A stretch of 64,000 nucleotides of DNA from Caldisericales bacterium. Its GTDB lineage: Bacteria; Caldisericota; Caldisericia; JAAYUI01. Below, piece after piece: positions 34,079-43,899 of the stretch. The notes beneath the pieces are model-generated. The model searched no databases. It had not been told where the DNA came from and saw nothing but the letters and a program-made list of their open reading frames with translations. The translations under genes and the position numbers were made by a program. Numbering within the stretch: position 1 is the first letter of the stretch; every line of letters starts with the position of its first letter. The stretch is taken from assembly GCA_022707885.1 (NCBI GenBank), contig JAKIZT010000009.1, forward strand, positions 1 to 64,000, read 5' to 3'.

Positions 34079-34990
34079 TCATTTGTCAAGAAGTTTTGTA
34101 TGGATAAAAGAACAAATCCCATCAAAATTTCTTGCATCAAACACGGTGAAATCCTGCCTTGACCTGATGAAAGTCATCTGCCTCTTTGCATAGTGCCTGG
34201 TCACGAGCTTCATGTCCGAGAGTGCTTTTTCAAGCGTTGTCCTGCCATGAAAGTAGTCGATCAGGAAAGGGTATCCGTGGGACATCACCCTGAGGACATC
34301 AGCTTCAAGGCCACTCTCAATTGCTGCCTTTATCTCATCAAGCAGGCCGGCGCTGACCATTTCATCGGTGCGCCTGTTTATCCTCTCGTAAAGCTCTTCC
34401 CTTGGCCTTGTGATGGCAATCTTGATAAAATCATAAGGCAGTGGCTCCCTCTCTGAAAAAAGCTCCGACTGGGTCTTGCCGGAAAGCTCGTAAATCTCTA
34501 GCGCCCTTACAATCCTTTTCAAATCAGTCGGTTTTATCTTCGATGCCGAGACCGGATCAACCGCCTGGAGTCTGGCGTAGAGTGCCTCCAGACCCTTTTC
34601 TCTGGCCTCATTTTCAAGTTTTATGCGCAGTTCAGAGTCACCCTCTGGGGTTTTCGAGATGCCGTCAATCATCATCATTAGCCACATATAAGAGCCACCG
34701 CAAACTATTGGCAATTTTCCACTTGAGAGAACTCCATCTATAGCAATGCCTACATCATCAAGATACCTGGCTACATTGTACTTTTCCCTTATGCTGACAT
34801 GTCCGAGAAGATGGTGCGGAATCCCATTCATCTCCTTTTCTGTCGGCCTGGCAGTGCCAATAAAAAGCTCGCGGTATATCTGCTGGGAATCACAGGAAAT
34901 AACCTCTCCTCCAAACTCTTTTGCCAGTTTAACGGCAAGGTCCGTCTTCCCGCTCGCAGTCGGGCCAAATATTAAAGCAACTTTCTTCAC
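34079..34990 (-). CDS. miaA: tRNA dimethylallyltransferase
   Basis: The start is GTG at 34990, seven bases after AAGG (TATAAGGAAAGT GTG). The longer ATG frame to 35239 lies across the start of the next divergent gene and lacks similarity. The 303-residue protein has the P-loop IFGPTASGKTDLA (7-19), ISCDSQQIYRELFIGTA, PHHLLGHVS, VCGGSYMWLMMM and the C-terminal RHYAKRQMTFIRS. It transfers a dimethylallyl group to A37 of tRNAs reading UNN codons. The length is normal for MiaA. Confidence 0.94.
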   Translation of the reverse strand: MKKVALIFGPTASGKTDLAVKLAKEFGGEVISCDSQQIYRELFIGTARPTEKEMNGIPHHLLGHVSIREKYNVARYLDDVGIAIDGVLSSGKLPIVCGGSYMWLMMMIDGISKTPEGDSELRIKLENEAREKGLEALYARLQAVDPVSASKIKPTDLKRIVRALEIYELSGKTQSELFSEREPLPYDFIKIAITRPREELYERINRRTDEMVSAGLLDEIKAAIESGLEADVLRVMSHGYPFLIDYFHGRTTLEKALSDMKLVTRHYAKRQMTFIRSRQDFTVFDARNFDGICSFIHTKLLDK

Positions 34991-35089
34991 ACTTTCCTTA
35001 TAACAGAATTGCCAAATAAGGCAAAGGGGATTAAATATCATGTTGAACAACAGGGATGTTTGGACTGTTTGGTTTTCAAGGAGGCACAA

Positions 35090-35590
35090 ATGACAAGAAG
35101 GCCAGTTCCGGTCGCCATTGTGGTGGCCGCTATAATGCTGATTGCAGGCATCCTGGTGGCAGTATGGATTTTTGGAGACAAACCAGTAGGGCCAACGCTT
35201 GAGGAAGAGAAGCCAAGGATTGAGGCCTGGATTGCACACAAGGGGCTCAATTACGTTGGAGATTCAAAGGACATGGTTTATCCTGGCGGTTCTCCTCTGT
35301 TTGACGAGACAAATGGCGAGGCAAGAGAAAGGTACGAGTACATCCGCTCGAACCATCGCGACAGGCCGTGGAACGATATCGATCCGGCATGGCTCACAGA
35401 GTTTGCTCCTGGCGAGGAAACACTCTTCAGGCAGTGGGCGCAAGAGCAGGGGCTAAACCAGTATGGTGACCCTGGGGACATGATGTACATGGGAGCAACA
35501 CCACTTTTTGACGAGAAAACTGGAAAAACCATTCCGCTTGCCTCCTATGTGCTTGCCAGACACCCATTGAGGCCCTGGAATAGAAAGTAG
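35090..35590 (+). CDS. Membrane-anchored protein with an internal duplication
   Basis: The start at 35090 follows AAGGAGG. A longer frame to 35009 runs into miaA. The 166-residue product has one N-terminal membrane helix (VAIVVAAIMLIAGILVAVWI) and two copies of a unit of about 55 residues. They share IEAWIAHKGLNYVGDSKDMV versus FRQWAQEQGLNQYGDPGDMM, then PLFDETNG versus PLFDEKTG, and end RPWN in both. The second copy sits at about 110-165. The function is unknown. It is monocistronic, with a clear terminator. Confidence 0.75.
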   Translation: MTRRPVPVAIVVAAIMLIAGILVAVWIFGDKPVGPTLEEEKPRIEAWIAHKGLNYVGDSKDMVYPGGSPLFDETNGEARERYEYIRSNHRDRPWNDIDPAWLTEFAPGEETLFRQWAQEQGLNQYGDPGDMMYMGATPLFDEKTGKTIPLASYVLARHPLRPWNRK

Positions 35591-35602
35591 CTGCTAGTAA
35601 TT

Positions 35603-35650
35603 ATCCCCGCAGCTGTTTCAGCAAACAAAGAATGGCTGTGGGGATTTTTT
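35603..35650 (+). terminator. Rho-independent terminator
   Basis: ATCCCCGCAGC (35603-35613) pairs with GCTGTGGGGAT (35635-35645) with one G-T pair, and a T run follows to 35650. Confidence 0.85.
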
Positions 35651-35761
35651 GTAAACTCATTATCAACAGATCCTCGTCAATTAAGCACCAAACAAAGATT
35701 ATCCTAGAGCATATCTATTGTTTCAAATAACAAATAAAGTGTTTTGCATACATCAAATGAT

Positions 35762-35790
35762 TTGACTTACAGACAGCAAAAAACTATCAT
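35762..35790 (+). promoter_or_regulatory. Promoter giving a probably leaderless response-regulator mRNA
   Basis: TTGACT (35762-35767), a 17-base spacer and TATCAT (35785-35790) lie eight bases before the ATG at 35799. There is no ribosome binding site between them. Confidence 0.55.
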
Positions 35791-35798
35791 CTAGGCAG

Positions 35799-36182
35799 AT
35801 GGAGCCAAAAAAGAGCATTGCTGTTGTTGAAGATGAAATCGCAATCTCAAAACTGATTACCTATGTGCTCGAAAGCGCTGGTTTCCACGTTAGGGCAATT
35901 TTTGATGGTGGAGAGGCGCTTGAGAAAATAAGAGAAAACCCTCCAGATCTGGTATTGCTGGATCTCATGCTGCCAACAATATCTGGTTTTGAGTTGCTCT
36001 CCAAATTGAAGGGTGAACCTTGTCTGAGCAAGCTTCCTGTTATAGTGCTCACTTGCAGGGGCCAGGACGAAGACAAAGACAGGGCCTTCAGACTAGGCGC
36101 AATAGAATATGTTACAAAACCATTTTCCCCAACAGGGCTTGTGGCAATGCTTAAAAGCATCCTCTCAAGCAGTATCCAATGA
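35799..36182 (+). CDS. Single-domain response regulator
   Basis: The protein has 127 residues and consists only of a receiver domain. It has the acidic pair Glu11/Asp12 (VVEDE), phosphorylation site Asp55 (LVLLDLMLP), Thr85 (VLTCRG) and Lys107 (YVTKPFSP). There is no output domain, so it must act on a partner, most likely the HD-GYP-like protein encoded next with a 4-bp overlap (ATGA). The start lacks a ribosome binding site and probably lies at the 5' end of the mRNA. No histidine kinase is in the window. Confidence 0.92.
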   Translation: MEPKKSIAVVEDEIAISKLITYVLESAGFHVRAIFDGGEALEKIRENPPDLVLLDLMLPTISGFELLSKLKGEPCLSKLPVIVLTCRGQDEDKDRAFRLGAIEYVTKPFSPTGLVAMLKSILSSSIQ

Positions 36183-37687
36183 ACGACGAAGAAAACATCA
36201 TCCGGGAGCTCGCCTCGGCCTGGGAACAACTTTCAATATTTTATGACTGGAACAGCCAGATTGAAGATGCCACATGTGGTGAAAAACAGTTCCAGAGAAT
36301 CCTTGCAAGATTGACAAGATCAACCGGCTCATCATGCGGAATAGCGGTAAAACTTGGAAGGGGAAGAGGAACAATAATTATCGCATCGTATTCACCCAAC
36401 TTTGAAAACATCAACCCCTTTTTGGAGCATTTCAAAAATTCACTACCAGACATTGAAGAAAAACTGGCACGTGGCCAAAGAGCTGCCGATAAATTTATGC
36501 TTCTTGGAACTGAACACCATATGCTTGCCATCCCATGGAGAAAAGAAAAGAAGCTCAAGGGTGCGTTTGTTTTCATAAGGCCAGACCTACAATACAATAG
36601 GGCCGAATCAATCTTGCTCTCGAATGCTACCTATGAAATGTCACTTTTGATTGATTACGCAAACCTCTCATCGAGATTCCAGGAAAAAAACAATGAACTG
36701 GGTATTCTCGTCATCAAAAATCTCGAAAACTACAAAGAGATATTCCTTGAGGCAGAGAAAGTTGGCTCTCTGGATACTGCCATTTGCAATATGTTCCTGC
36801 CAGAAGATACAAAACTCCTCGGTATTTGCATGAACAGAGTATTTTTCTCATCAAAACAAGAAGATGGTGGAAGATCCAACGATGTTCCATCAAAAGAGAT
36901 CCTCGCCAAATTGGAACCCCTCATAGACAAAGATTTTTCTTCTGCAGGTGGAAAGGTACTTTCGATAAGACACCACAAAGATGACAGGGGGATGGCATTT
37001 GCAACAGTGGTTGAGACCACTGCACCATCACCACAGAAAACTGAAAAATTGCATAAAATCGCTGAGCTCGCTACAAAAGAAGCACTCAGAAAAGACTTTT
37101 TGGGAGCCTGCATGCAAGAAGCATACGCTTCGACTTTATTCTCCATGTCCACAATGATAAAATCATCAAACCCACAGGCACACTCCACACTTGAGAATGC
37201 CGAAAAAATCATTTCCATACTTTCAGGGGCATTGTGCCTTGATGAACATGAAAAAAAGATCCTTGAGAAATCTTTGATGCTTGTTGATGTTTCGCTTATC
37301 TACATGGACCATGGAGCGCTTGAAGAATATCTCGTTAAAGGAACGACTGTTTCCGGGCCCCAAACAATGAAAGTGATAATGGAACACCCAATCAAATCAG
37401 CAGAGCTTGTGCAATCGGTAAAATCACTCTCGGAATGTGTTCCTGTCATTCGCACCCACCACGAGAGATGGGATGGCTATGGCTACCCCATGGGGTTAAA
37501 AGGTGAGGAGATACCGAAACTTTCAAGGATACTTGTCTTTGTACAAGCTCTCTCTTCGAGGATTGCCCAGCATTCAATGGACCTGAAAGATTTTGTTCTC
37601 ATAGAAAGTGAAAGAGTGTGGCTCTCACGCCAGGCAGGGAGGGCTTTTGATCCAGAGATTGTAAAAACATTCCTGGAATCTTTCTAG
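36179..37687 (+). CDS. GAF-like sensor with degenerate HD-GYP domain
   Basis: The protein has 502 residues. Residues 1-170 look like a GAF-type sensor domain. About 320-502 form an HD-GYP domain in which VIRTHHERWDGYGYPMGLKG and EEIPKLSRILVFVQAL are clearly kept. The first HD dyad (normally LLHDIGK) is LMLVDVSLIYMDHG, and the Asp of the late VxDxxDA motif is missing (VFVQALSSR). Metal binding and cyclic-di-GMP hydrolysis are therefore doubtful; a binding or scaffolding role is more likely. It overlaps the response regulator by ATGA and probably receives its signal. Confidence 0.82.
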   Translation: MNDEENIIRELASAWEQLSIFYDWNSQIEDATCGEKQFQRILARLTRSTGSSCGIAVKLGRGRGTIIIASYSPNFENINPFLEHFKNSLPDIEEKLARGQRAADKFMLLGTEHHMLAIPWRKEKKLKGAFVFIRPDLQYNRAESILLSNATYEMSLLIDYANLSSRFQEKNNELGILVIKNLENYKEIFLEAEKVGSLDTAICNMFLPEDTKLLGICMNRVFFSSKQEDGGRSNDVPSKEILAKLEPLIDKDFSSAGGKVLSIRHHKDDRGMAFATVVETTAPSPQKTEKLHKIAELATKEALRKDFLGACMQEAYASTLFSMSTMIKSSNPQAHSTLENAEKIISILSGALCLDEHEKKILEKSLMLVDVSLIYMDHGALEEYLVKGTTVSGPQTMKVIMEHPIKSAELVQSVKSLSECVPVIRTHHERWDGYGYPMGLKGEEIPKLSRILVFVQALSSRIAQHSMDLKDFVLIESERVWLSRQAGRAFDPEIVKTFLESF

Positions 37688-37752
37688 GGTGCGACCAATC
37701 CCTTTCAGATGACGTATTATATCCTAAATAACCAAATGAAAGGGGCGCTTCA

Positions 37753-40700
37753 ATGAACAAATTTGTGACCCTTATTTTGTGTTTTGCAATGGTGCTCCAG
37801 TTTTCGCAGGGCACGGCCAGAAATGCCGAACCTAAAAGAGACCCGGTTTTCTACGAGTGGGTCACATCAACCCAGAAAGAGCTGTCGCTAAAAAACCTTC
37901 CCAAAGCAGGATTCAAACCATTTTTCTTCCCACACACAACGAACACTGCCATAGCATCCTACTACAGGGGAAAATTCGATTGGGACGGCACAGGGACAAT
38001 CAGAATAAAATTTGGCGCAGTCAATTTCTTCTGCAAGTTGTGGGTGAACTCCAAAGAGGCAGGATCGCACCTTGGTGGATATCTGCCATTTGAGTTTGAC
38101 ATCACGAGTTTCCTGAAAAAAGGAAAAAACGAGCTTGTGCTTGGAGCACAGGGGATTCTTGGCATTGTGTCAGAGATTGGCGCCAAAGATCCAAGAGCAA
38201 TGAAAGAAAATTCAGTAACACTTCCAATTGGGTCGGCTTTCATGATTGGAGGAATGTGGCTTCCTTCCTCAATCAAAAAACTGCCTCCTGTCTTTGTCGA
38301 AAAAGTATTGATTGACACATCCGTGAGACAAAAAACCCTGAAGGCCAGGGTCAGGCTTGGTGGCATAGTAGAAGGCAAAAAGGGCCTCTCCCTCTCATTG
38401 TGGGTGGAAGACATGCAGGGTGCAAAATTATTTGCCCTTGGCAACAAAAATGTTGATGCTGGCAAAGAAATTCCCCTTCAAGAATTCAAAGCAAGCTGGA
38501 ACAATCCGAAACTGTGGAGCCCTGAAAATCCAAATCTGTATTTTCTCGTCTCTGTCCTTTCTCAAAACGGCAAGGAAATCCACAGGGACAAAACGCGCTT
38601 TGGTTTCAGGGAATTCTGGGTGCAGGGCGGAAACTTCTTCCTGAACGGGAAGAAAATCCATCTGAGAGCAACCTCAAGGCATCTGTTCAGCCAGCGCTGG
38701 GCCGATATTGATATGGAAGAGACGGCAAAACAGGTTATTTCAAAAGCCAAGGCTTTCAATTCCAACATTTTGAGGCTGCACGCCAATCCTTACCCGGAGG
38801 CATTCCTTGAAGAGGCTGATACTCAAGGAATCATGATAGTTGACGAATCGGCCGCATGGACCTTTGGAAGCGCCTATGCGCTTGAAAACGAGTTATTCTG
38901 GAAAACCCTCTACAGGCAGTGGGACGACCACATCAAAAGAGACTATAACCATCCTTCATTTGTGCTTGCCTCTGCAGAAAATGAATTGATGCTGACAGGT
39001 GGCGTAAAAAGGAAAAACATACAGGAAAACCTGCAAAAACTTGGCAAATACATCAGGGAATCCTCCGGCAGACCGGTCATGTTCGAGGGGGATTATGACC
39101 CGAATGGCAGTGCAGACGTAATCAACCTCCATTACCCATGGGAACCATCCTCGCATTTCACCTATCCAAACGATGCCTATTTTCTGGACGGGTCATTCTC
39201 CACTGACATCTATCCGGCCAAGGAAATCAAATGGGATAGATCAAAACCCATGTACATCGGGGAGTGCTTGTGGATGCCCGGCCCATTTCATGAGTATGCA
39301 GTGACAGGCGGTGACTACACATACCAGGACCTGAAAAAGGGTTATTATGAATCAAAAAAAGAATTGTTTGCTGACTACATCCAGGCATTCAGGGAGCTGG
39401 AGGTATCAGCATTCTGTCCCTGGAACCCTTTTGAGGACGAGAATGAAAAAACAATTTCTGCAAGCCAGCTGACAGAACTGCAAAGTGTTGTCAGCAACTA
39501 TTATAAACCAGTGAGGTTTTTTATAAGGCAAAAGGATGACTGGCACTACGCAGGATCAAAAGTCTTCAGGACAGTGACCATCCAGAACTGGTCAGAGCAG
39601 CCAAAAAACCTCAAGCTGGCATGGAGTTTCGGGAAGGGGGTTGACTCCTCAAAATCGGGTGAACTCTCATTCAGGCTTGACCCTGACGAAACAAAAACAA
39701 TTACAATAACACTCGAACTGCCAGACGGGCTGGTTTTTGGCAAACAGGGTTCATGGGGGGACATTCCCTTAAAAATGGCGCTTTCCGACGGAAACATCCC
39801 TGTGCATGAGGAAGAACACCAGATACACTCATATTCGATGCCATCAAAACAGCCAGCAAAATTTGCTCTTTTAGGCGGGAGTGACCAGCTCTCGAAGGAC
39901 CTTTCAAATTCCAGGCTTTTCCACAACAGGGCGCAAAAAGTGGACGAGATCACAGACGGCATCGCCATCATTGCCCCAAATTTCCTGAAACAGCAAACAC
40001 TTGACGGGAGCAACAACACATTCCAAGCCCTCGAGAAAAAGGGCATCAAATATATTGTCCTTGGCCCACAGCCAGAGGGCTCCATCCCCTATTGTTCAAT
40101 TGTCCCTGCAGAGCGTGAAATCGAAAAAGGCAAAACCCAGTCTTTCAGGTTTACGCATATATCGTTCTCAAAAGACATGGGGCCTTTCAAAAAGGATTCG
40201 CTAATAAAATGTTTTGCAGGCGACAACATAATCGCATCAGGTGTATTAAAGCCATACAGCGATGCGCCATGCGTTCCGTTTGCCAGCGCAGGGACGGGAA
40301 ACGGCCTTGTATGTGTCGGGTTTGAAGTGGAGCAGAAGGGTTTTGTAACATGCATCGAACTGGCATCAAAGATATCGACTGAACCGAGATGTCACGAAAT
40401 TCTCTGCTCGATGCTCGGCTACCTATCAGAAGATAGGCAGTCCCTGCAGGCCCAGCTTGTCGCCCTTTCGGACAAATCATCTTCGTATCTGTCCTCGCTT
40501 GGTTTCACAACCACAAAAAATAGCGCTACAAACGGTGTCCTGTACGTTGGCGAGGCCGACACCATCACACTGAAAAACATTGAGAAACTCGGCACCATTA
40601 AAGCTATCCTATTTGACAGAAAAGGGTTTGCGTCCCTGCCAAAGCAGGATGGAGTGGAAATAAAAACGGCCCAGGCAAAACCGGAGCCTGCAGTCGACCT

Positions 40701-41373
40701 TCAGGGCATGAAGGAGCTTGACGGAGTGACAAGGTTTTCATTTATCGAAGCAACAGGTTTTGTTTACGACAAATGGAGGAAAAACTTTGCACCACTCGGT
40801 AAAACCGTAATAGAAAAACTCGCACTCCCAAAAAACGCAAAGCTGACATGGGGTGTAAAGGGCTATTTCTGCAAGGTGGAAGACCTCTACCCACAAACAG
40901 TCTTCATCAATATGACTGACTGGGACAAAGGCCCCTCCAACATGCCGCTGTCACTCCTGCTCCAAAATCTTGGATGTAAAAAAACCTTCAATGCCGATCG
41001 TGTCGAAATACCACTGTCATCATTAAAGCTTGAGGGTGGCGCCAGGTATGGCCAGGAAAAAATTGCCTTCCTAAGCAATGGCAAGGCAAAATTCCAGGCA
41101 AAACTGGAACCTGGGGTAAAATTCCAGCTCAACCTTGCGCTTTACCAGCAAAAAGCTGGCAACGAAAACGCAAAACTTTCGATTTTACTTTCTGGGGTTA
41201 AAATTGGGTCAATAGAGGTGAAATCCACTACAGAACAACTTTACAGGCTGGAAATGGTCGCACCCTCTGGCGACTGCGAGGTGGCGCTTGTTTTTGAAAA
41301 TGATTATTACAAGCCACCCCAGGACCGCAATCTTTTCCTTGGCAGGCTGTTCTTAACTAGATTGACACCCTGA
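37753..41373 (+). CDS. Secreted glycoside hydrolase family 2-like protein
   Basis: The protein has 1206 residues and a signal peptide ([20 protein letters not shown]). A sugar-binding sandwich (about 50-180, [20 protein letters not shown]) is followed by an Ig-like domain and a TIM barrel: [40 protein letters not shown], then [15 protein letters not shown] with Glu411 as acid/base and MYIGECLW with Glu504 as nucleophile. The C-terminal 600 residues are beta-rich and unrecognised. GH2 members cleave beta-galactosides, mannosides or glucuronides; the substrate is not readable here. AAAGGGGCG precedes the start. Confidence 0.85.
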   Translation: MNKFVTLILCFAMVLQFSQGTARNAEPKRDPVFYEWVTSTQKELSLKNLPKAGFKPFFFPHTTNTAIASYYRGKFDWDGTGTIRIKFGAVNFFCKLWVNSKEAGSHLGGYLPFEFDITSFLKKGKNELVLGAQGILGIVSEIGAKDPRAMKENSVTLPIGSAFMIGGMWLPSSIKKLPPVFVEKVLIDTSVRQKTLKARVRLGGIVEGKKGLSLSLWVEDMQGAKLFALGNKNVDAGKEIPLQEFKASWNNPKLWSPENPNLYFLVSVLSQNGKEIHRDKTRFGFREFWVQGGNFFLNGKKIHLRATSRHLFSQRWADIDMEETAKQVISKAKAFNSNILRLHANPYPEAFLEEADTQGIMIVDESAAWTFGSAYALENELFWKTLYRQWDDHIKRDYNHPSFVLASAENELMLTGGVKRKNIQENLQKLGKYIRESSGRPVMFEGDYDPNGSADVINLHYPWEPSSHFTYPNDAYFLDGSFSTDIYPAKEIKWDRSKPMYIGECLWMPGPFHEYAVTGGDYTYQDLKKGYYESKKELFADYIQAFRELEVSAFCPWNPFEDENEKTISASQLTELQSVVSNYYKPVRFFIRQKDDWHYAGSKVFRTVTIQNWSEQPKNLKLAWSFGKGVDSSKSGELSFRLDPDETKTITITLELPDGLVFGKQGSWGDIPLKMALSDGNIPVHEEEHQIHSYSMPSKQPAKFALLGGSDQLSKDLSNSRLFHNRAQKVDEITDGIAIIAPNFLKQQTLDGSNNTFQALEKKGIKYIVLGPQPEGSIPYCSIVPAEREIEKGKTQSFRFTHISFSKDMGPFKKDSLIKCFAGDNIIASGVLKPYSDAPCVPFASAGTGNGLVCVGFEVEQKGFVTCIELASKISTEPRCHEILCSMLGYLSEDRQSLQAQLVALSDKSSSYLSSLGFTTTKNSATNGVLYVGEADTITLKNIEKLGTIKAILFDRKGFASLPKQDGVEIKTAQAKPEPAVDLQGMKELDGVTRFSFIEATGFVYDKWRKNFAPLGKTVIEKLALPKNAKLTWGVKGYFCKVEDLYPQTVFINMTDWDKGPSNMPLSLLLQNLGCKKTFNADRVEIPLSSLKLEGGARYGQEKIAFLSNGKAKFQAKLEPGVKFQLNLALYQQKAGNENAKLSILLSGVKIGSIEVKSTTEQLYRLEMVAPSGDCEVALVFENDYYKPPQDRNLFLGRLFLTRLTP

Positions 41374-41389
41374 CCGTTTATGATATAAA
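41362..41389 (+). promoter_or_regulatory. metK promoter
   Basis: TTGACA (41362-41367), a 16-base spacer and TATAAA (41384-41389) lie at the end of the GH2-like gene. The leader to the ATG at 41421 would be about 25 bases, too short for a SAM riboswitch. Confidence 0.6.
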
Positions 41390-41420
41390 TTGCAGTCAAT
41401 TTGTAATAAAGGGGGATGAG

Positions 41421-42587
41421 ATGGAAAGAAGATTTGTTGCATCAGAATCTGTTTGTGAGGGGCACCCGGACAAGGTCGCCGACCAGATCAGCGACGCTGT
41501 TCTGGATTCAATCCTCAGAGATGATCCAATGGGTCGCGTTGCCTGCGAGACCTTCGTTACACTGGGGATGGTCATTGTCGGCGGCGAAATCACAACAAAA
41601 ACCTACGTTGACCTTTCACACCTGGTCAGGGACGTTGTAAAAGATATTGGCTACACCGAAGACTGGACGGGGTTCACATACAACACGGTTGGCGTCCTCA
41701 ACGCAATCGGAAAGCAGTCCCCCGACATAGCGCAGGGTGTTGACACCGGCGGGGCCGGCGACCAGGGCATGATGTACGGATATGCCTGCAACGAAACGCC
41801 TGAATTGATGCCAATGCCAATCCACTATGCCCACCTGCTCGCCAGGCGCCTCGCCCAGGTGCGCAAGGAAAAGGTGCTCCCCTGGCTTGGTCCGGATGGC
41901 AAAACGCAGGTCGTTGTGGAATACATCGATGGCGTTGCAAAAAGGATCGATTCCATCGTTGTCGGTGCACAGCACTCGACAGAAATTCTTGATGCTGCCG
42001 ACCCAAGCACGATAACCGAAGCTGCACGCAAGCAAATAATCGAAACTGTTGTCGTTCCAACCGTACCTTCCAGGCTAATTGACGAGAAAACGAAGTTCTA
42101 TATTAACCAGACAGGAAAATTTGTAGTCGGTGGCCCAGTTTCCGACACCGGCATAACCGGCCGCAAGATAATAGTGGACACATACGGTGGTGCCTGTCCG
42201 CACGGTGGCGGTGCCTTCTCAGGCAAAGACCCAACAAAAGTTGACCGCTCCGCTTCGTATATGGTTCGTTTTGTTGCGAAAAACATCGTTGCCGCAGGAC
42301 TGGCCGATATTTGTCAAGCCGAGATCTCATACGTCATCGGCAAGGCAGAGCCAACCCACTTTGCAATCCGTACCTTCGGCACCGGCAAAATAAGCGACGA
42401 AACAATAGCCAAGGCTGTGACCGATCTTGTCGACCTTCGCCCGAAAGCCATCATCGAGAGACTCAATCTGAGGCGCCCGATCTACAGGCTCACAACAAAC
42501 TACGGCCATTTCGGCAAAGAGCTCCCGGAAATCACCTGGGAGAACACAAACGAGCTGGCGCCAAAGCTTGCAGAAAAGTTGCTGTAG
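41421..42587 (+). CDS. metK: S-adenosylmethionine synthetase
   Basis: The protein has 388 residues. [20 protein letters not shown] (ATP and metal binding), [39 protein letters not shown] and the C-terminal [15 protein letters not shown] are the classic MetK motifs. It makes SAM from ATP and methionine. GGGGG seven bases before the ATG is the ribosome binding site. The length is normal. The lipoprotein gene follows after only four bases. Confidence 0.97.
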   Translation: MERRFVASESVCEGHPDKVADQISDAVLDSILRDDPMGRVACETFVTLGMVIVGGEITTKTYVDLSHLVRDVVKDIGYTEDWTGFTYNTVGVLNAIGKQSPDIAQGVDTGGAGDQGMMYGYACNETPELMPMPIHYAHLLARRLAQVRKEKVLPWLGPDGKTQVVVEYIDGVAKRIDSIVVGAQHSTEILDAADPSTITEAARKQIIETVVVPTVPSRLIDEKTKFYINQTGKFVVGGPVSDTGITGRKIIVDTYGGACPHGGGAFSGKDPTKVDRSASYMVRFVAKNIVAAGLADICQAEISYVIGKAEPTHFAIRTFGTGKISDETIAKAVTDLVDLRPKAIIERLNLRRPIYRLTTNYGHFGKELPEITWENTNELAPKLAEKLL

Positions 42588-42591
42588 CAAA

Positions 42592-43479
42592 ATGAAAAAA
42601 ACACTTGCCCTTTTGCTTGTTTCTGTTGCCATCGTCCTGGCCGGGTGCGGAAGTGCCACACCCGGGAAAGGTGAATGGTCAAAACCAGCCGAGAAACCTG
42701 TCACCGACACTTCGCCAGCGACAAGGGACGACAGGTTTGCCCCTGGAAAGGGCATGCCAGAGATCCAGTCAGAGCTGACGATAGAGGTCCTCCCTGTAAA
42801 GGGGGACCCAGTCCTGATAAAGGATGATACGTTTGTCGTGTTGTACGGAGCAGGGCCGGAGCAGGAGGGTAAAAACCTCGAAAAGGTCCTCAAGAGTAAA
42901 GGCGTCAAATACATCGATTACCTCATCCAGCCATCTTCCGATCCGGCAAGCTACATGGGCGCAATGGGCCTCGTCGGCGAAATACAGATCGGCAACCTGG
43001 AGCGGATGGTGGCCGATGAAAATTTTGTCCGGCTCGAAAGGGCCGTCATGGGCAAGTCCATGGTTGAGCTCCTGGCCGCAGGATCAATCTGGTACGCAAA
43101 TGGCGTTTCTTTTGATGTCCTCTACCCAATGCAAAACGACTTTGCAAGCGGAAGGGTGCAGGACAGGACATCGGTAGTACTTGTCACAAAAGGCAAGGTC
43201 TCATTCCTTCTGACCGGCCAGATTGACGGCACGGCAGAAAACAAGCTCATCCAAAGAGGAAAACTCAAAAAAGTCTCGGCAGTCATCGCAACCAATGGCG
43301 CACCGGAGGGAAGCATGACCGAGGGCTTCATGCAGGCCCTGTCTCCGGAAAAAGTGTTTATTGTTGCAGGTAAGGACGCAAAACCTGCGACCCAGGGAAC
43401 ATTGTTTGCCCCCGGCATGGTCTTGCGCACCGACGGCGAGACACTCACAGAAACTCCAGCTTCAGGGAAGGGCAAATAG
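42592..43479 (+). CDS. Lipoprotein with a ComEC-like MBL fold that lacks metal ligands
   Basis: The start at 42592 opens a lipoprotein signal (MKKTLALLLVSVAIVLAGCG). The 295-residue product resembles ComEC-type metallo-beta-lactamase domains: VVLYGAGPEQEGKNLEKVL, KGVKYIDYLIQPSSDPASYM, TSVVLVTKGKVSFLLTGQID and VSAVIATNGAPEGSM. Where the HxHxDH motif should follow YIDYLI, the sequence has QPSSDPASYMGAM, and later His ligands are also missing. It should not bind two zinc ions, so it is probably a binding protein. It is cotranslated with metK by proximity; no own ribosome binding site is evident. Confidence 0.75.
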   Translation: MKKTLALLLVSVAIVLAGCGSATPGKGEWSKPAEKPVTDTSPATRDDRFAPGKGMPEIQSELTIEVLPVKGDPVLIKDDTFVVLYGAGPEQEGKNLEKVLKSKGVKYIDYLIQPSSDPASYMGAMGLVGEIQIGNLERMVADENFVRLERAVMGKSMVELLAAGSIWYANGVSFDVLYPMQNDFASGRVQDRTSVVLVTKGKVSFLLTGQIDGTAENKLIQRGKLKKVSAVIATNGAPEGSMTEGFMQALSPEKVFIVAGKDAKPATQGTLFAPGMVLRTDGETLTETPASGKGK

Positions 43480-43638
43480 CCCTTCTCTGAAAGTTTTGGG
43501 ATTCACAAAACCAATTTATTTTTCACACAGCAAAATTTTTCAATAGAATCATACAAATAATATTCCCTGACAGCTATCTTCAAATCATAAGTATGACTAG
43601 ACAATTTTTATCTGCGAAAAATCAAATCTTAGCATTTC

Positions 43639-43712
43639 TCTCTCCTCTCAAGATGAGGGATGATTGCATAGTTTGTTTTTTCTCCCTCTCCTTTCAGGAG
43701 AGGGCAGGGAGT
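43639..43712 (+). repeat. Composite interspersed repeat, copy 2
   Basis: It has the same order as 26667-26752: TCTCAAGATGAGGGATGATT, CATAGTTTG, a T run, then CTCTCCTTTCAGGAGAGG. The GGGGTGAGG tail is replaced by AGGGAGTTGGAGC. Confidence 0.8.
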
Positions 43713-43749
43713 TGGAGCATGGGGGGGTAGAACCATAAGCGGTCGATAT

Positions 43750-43795
43750 CCCCTCTCCTTCCAGGAGAGGGGTTGGGGTGAGGTGGTTTTGAAAC
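43750..43795 (+). repeat. Hairpin repeat, copy beside composite copy 2
   Basis: It reads CCCTCTCCTTCCAGGAGAGG, then GGTTGGGGTGAGGTGGTTTT, and GAAA. It is a close relative of the unit at 27118-27163. Confidence 0.8.
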
Positions 43796-43899
43796 CCTGT
43801 TAAACCATAAAAAAACCCGAAGAGTATTAGAAACGGAAGCAATATTTATGAGCCAATTGAACAATTGGCTTTGGTTACTGGTTTGGTTGAGGAGGCGAT

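Larger units (their letters stand above)
43480..43899. other. Noncoding spacer with repeat copies
   Basis: It contains two repeat copies (listed) and AT-rich sequence from 43490 to 43630. No terminator with a clear T run was found after the MBL lipoprotein. The region before 43900 carries GAGGAGG for the next gene. Confidence 0.65.

Noticed and set aside
41374..41420. SAM riboswitch before metK
   Set aside because: The spacer is under 50 bases and the promoter sits in the previous gene, so there is no room for one.
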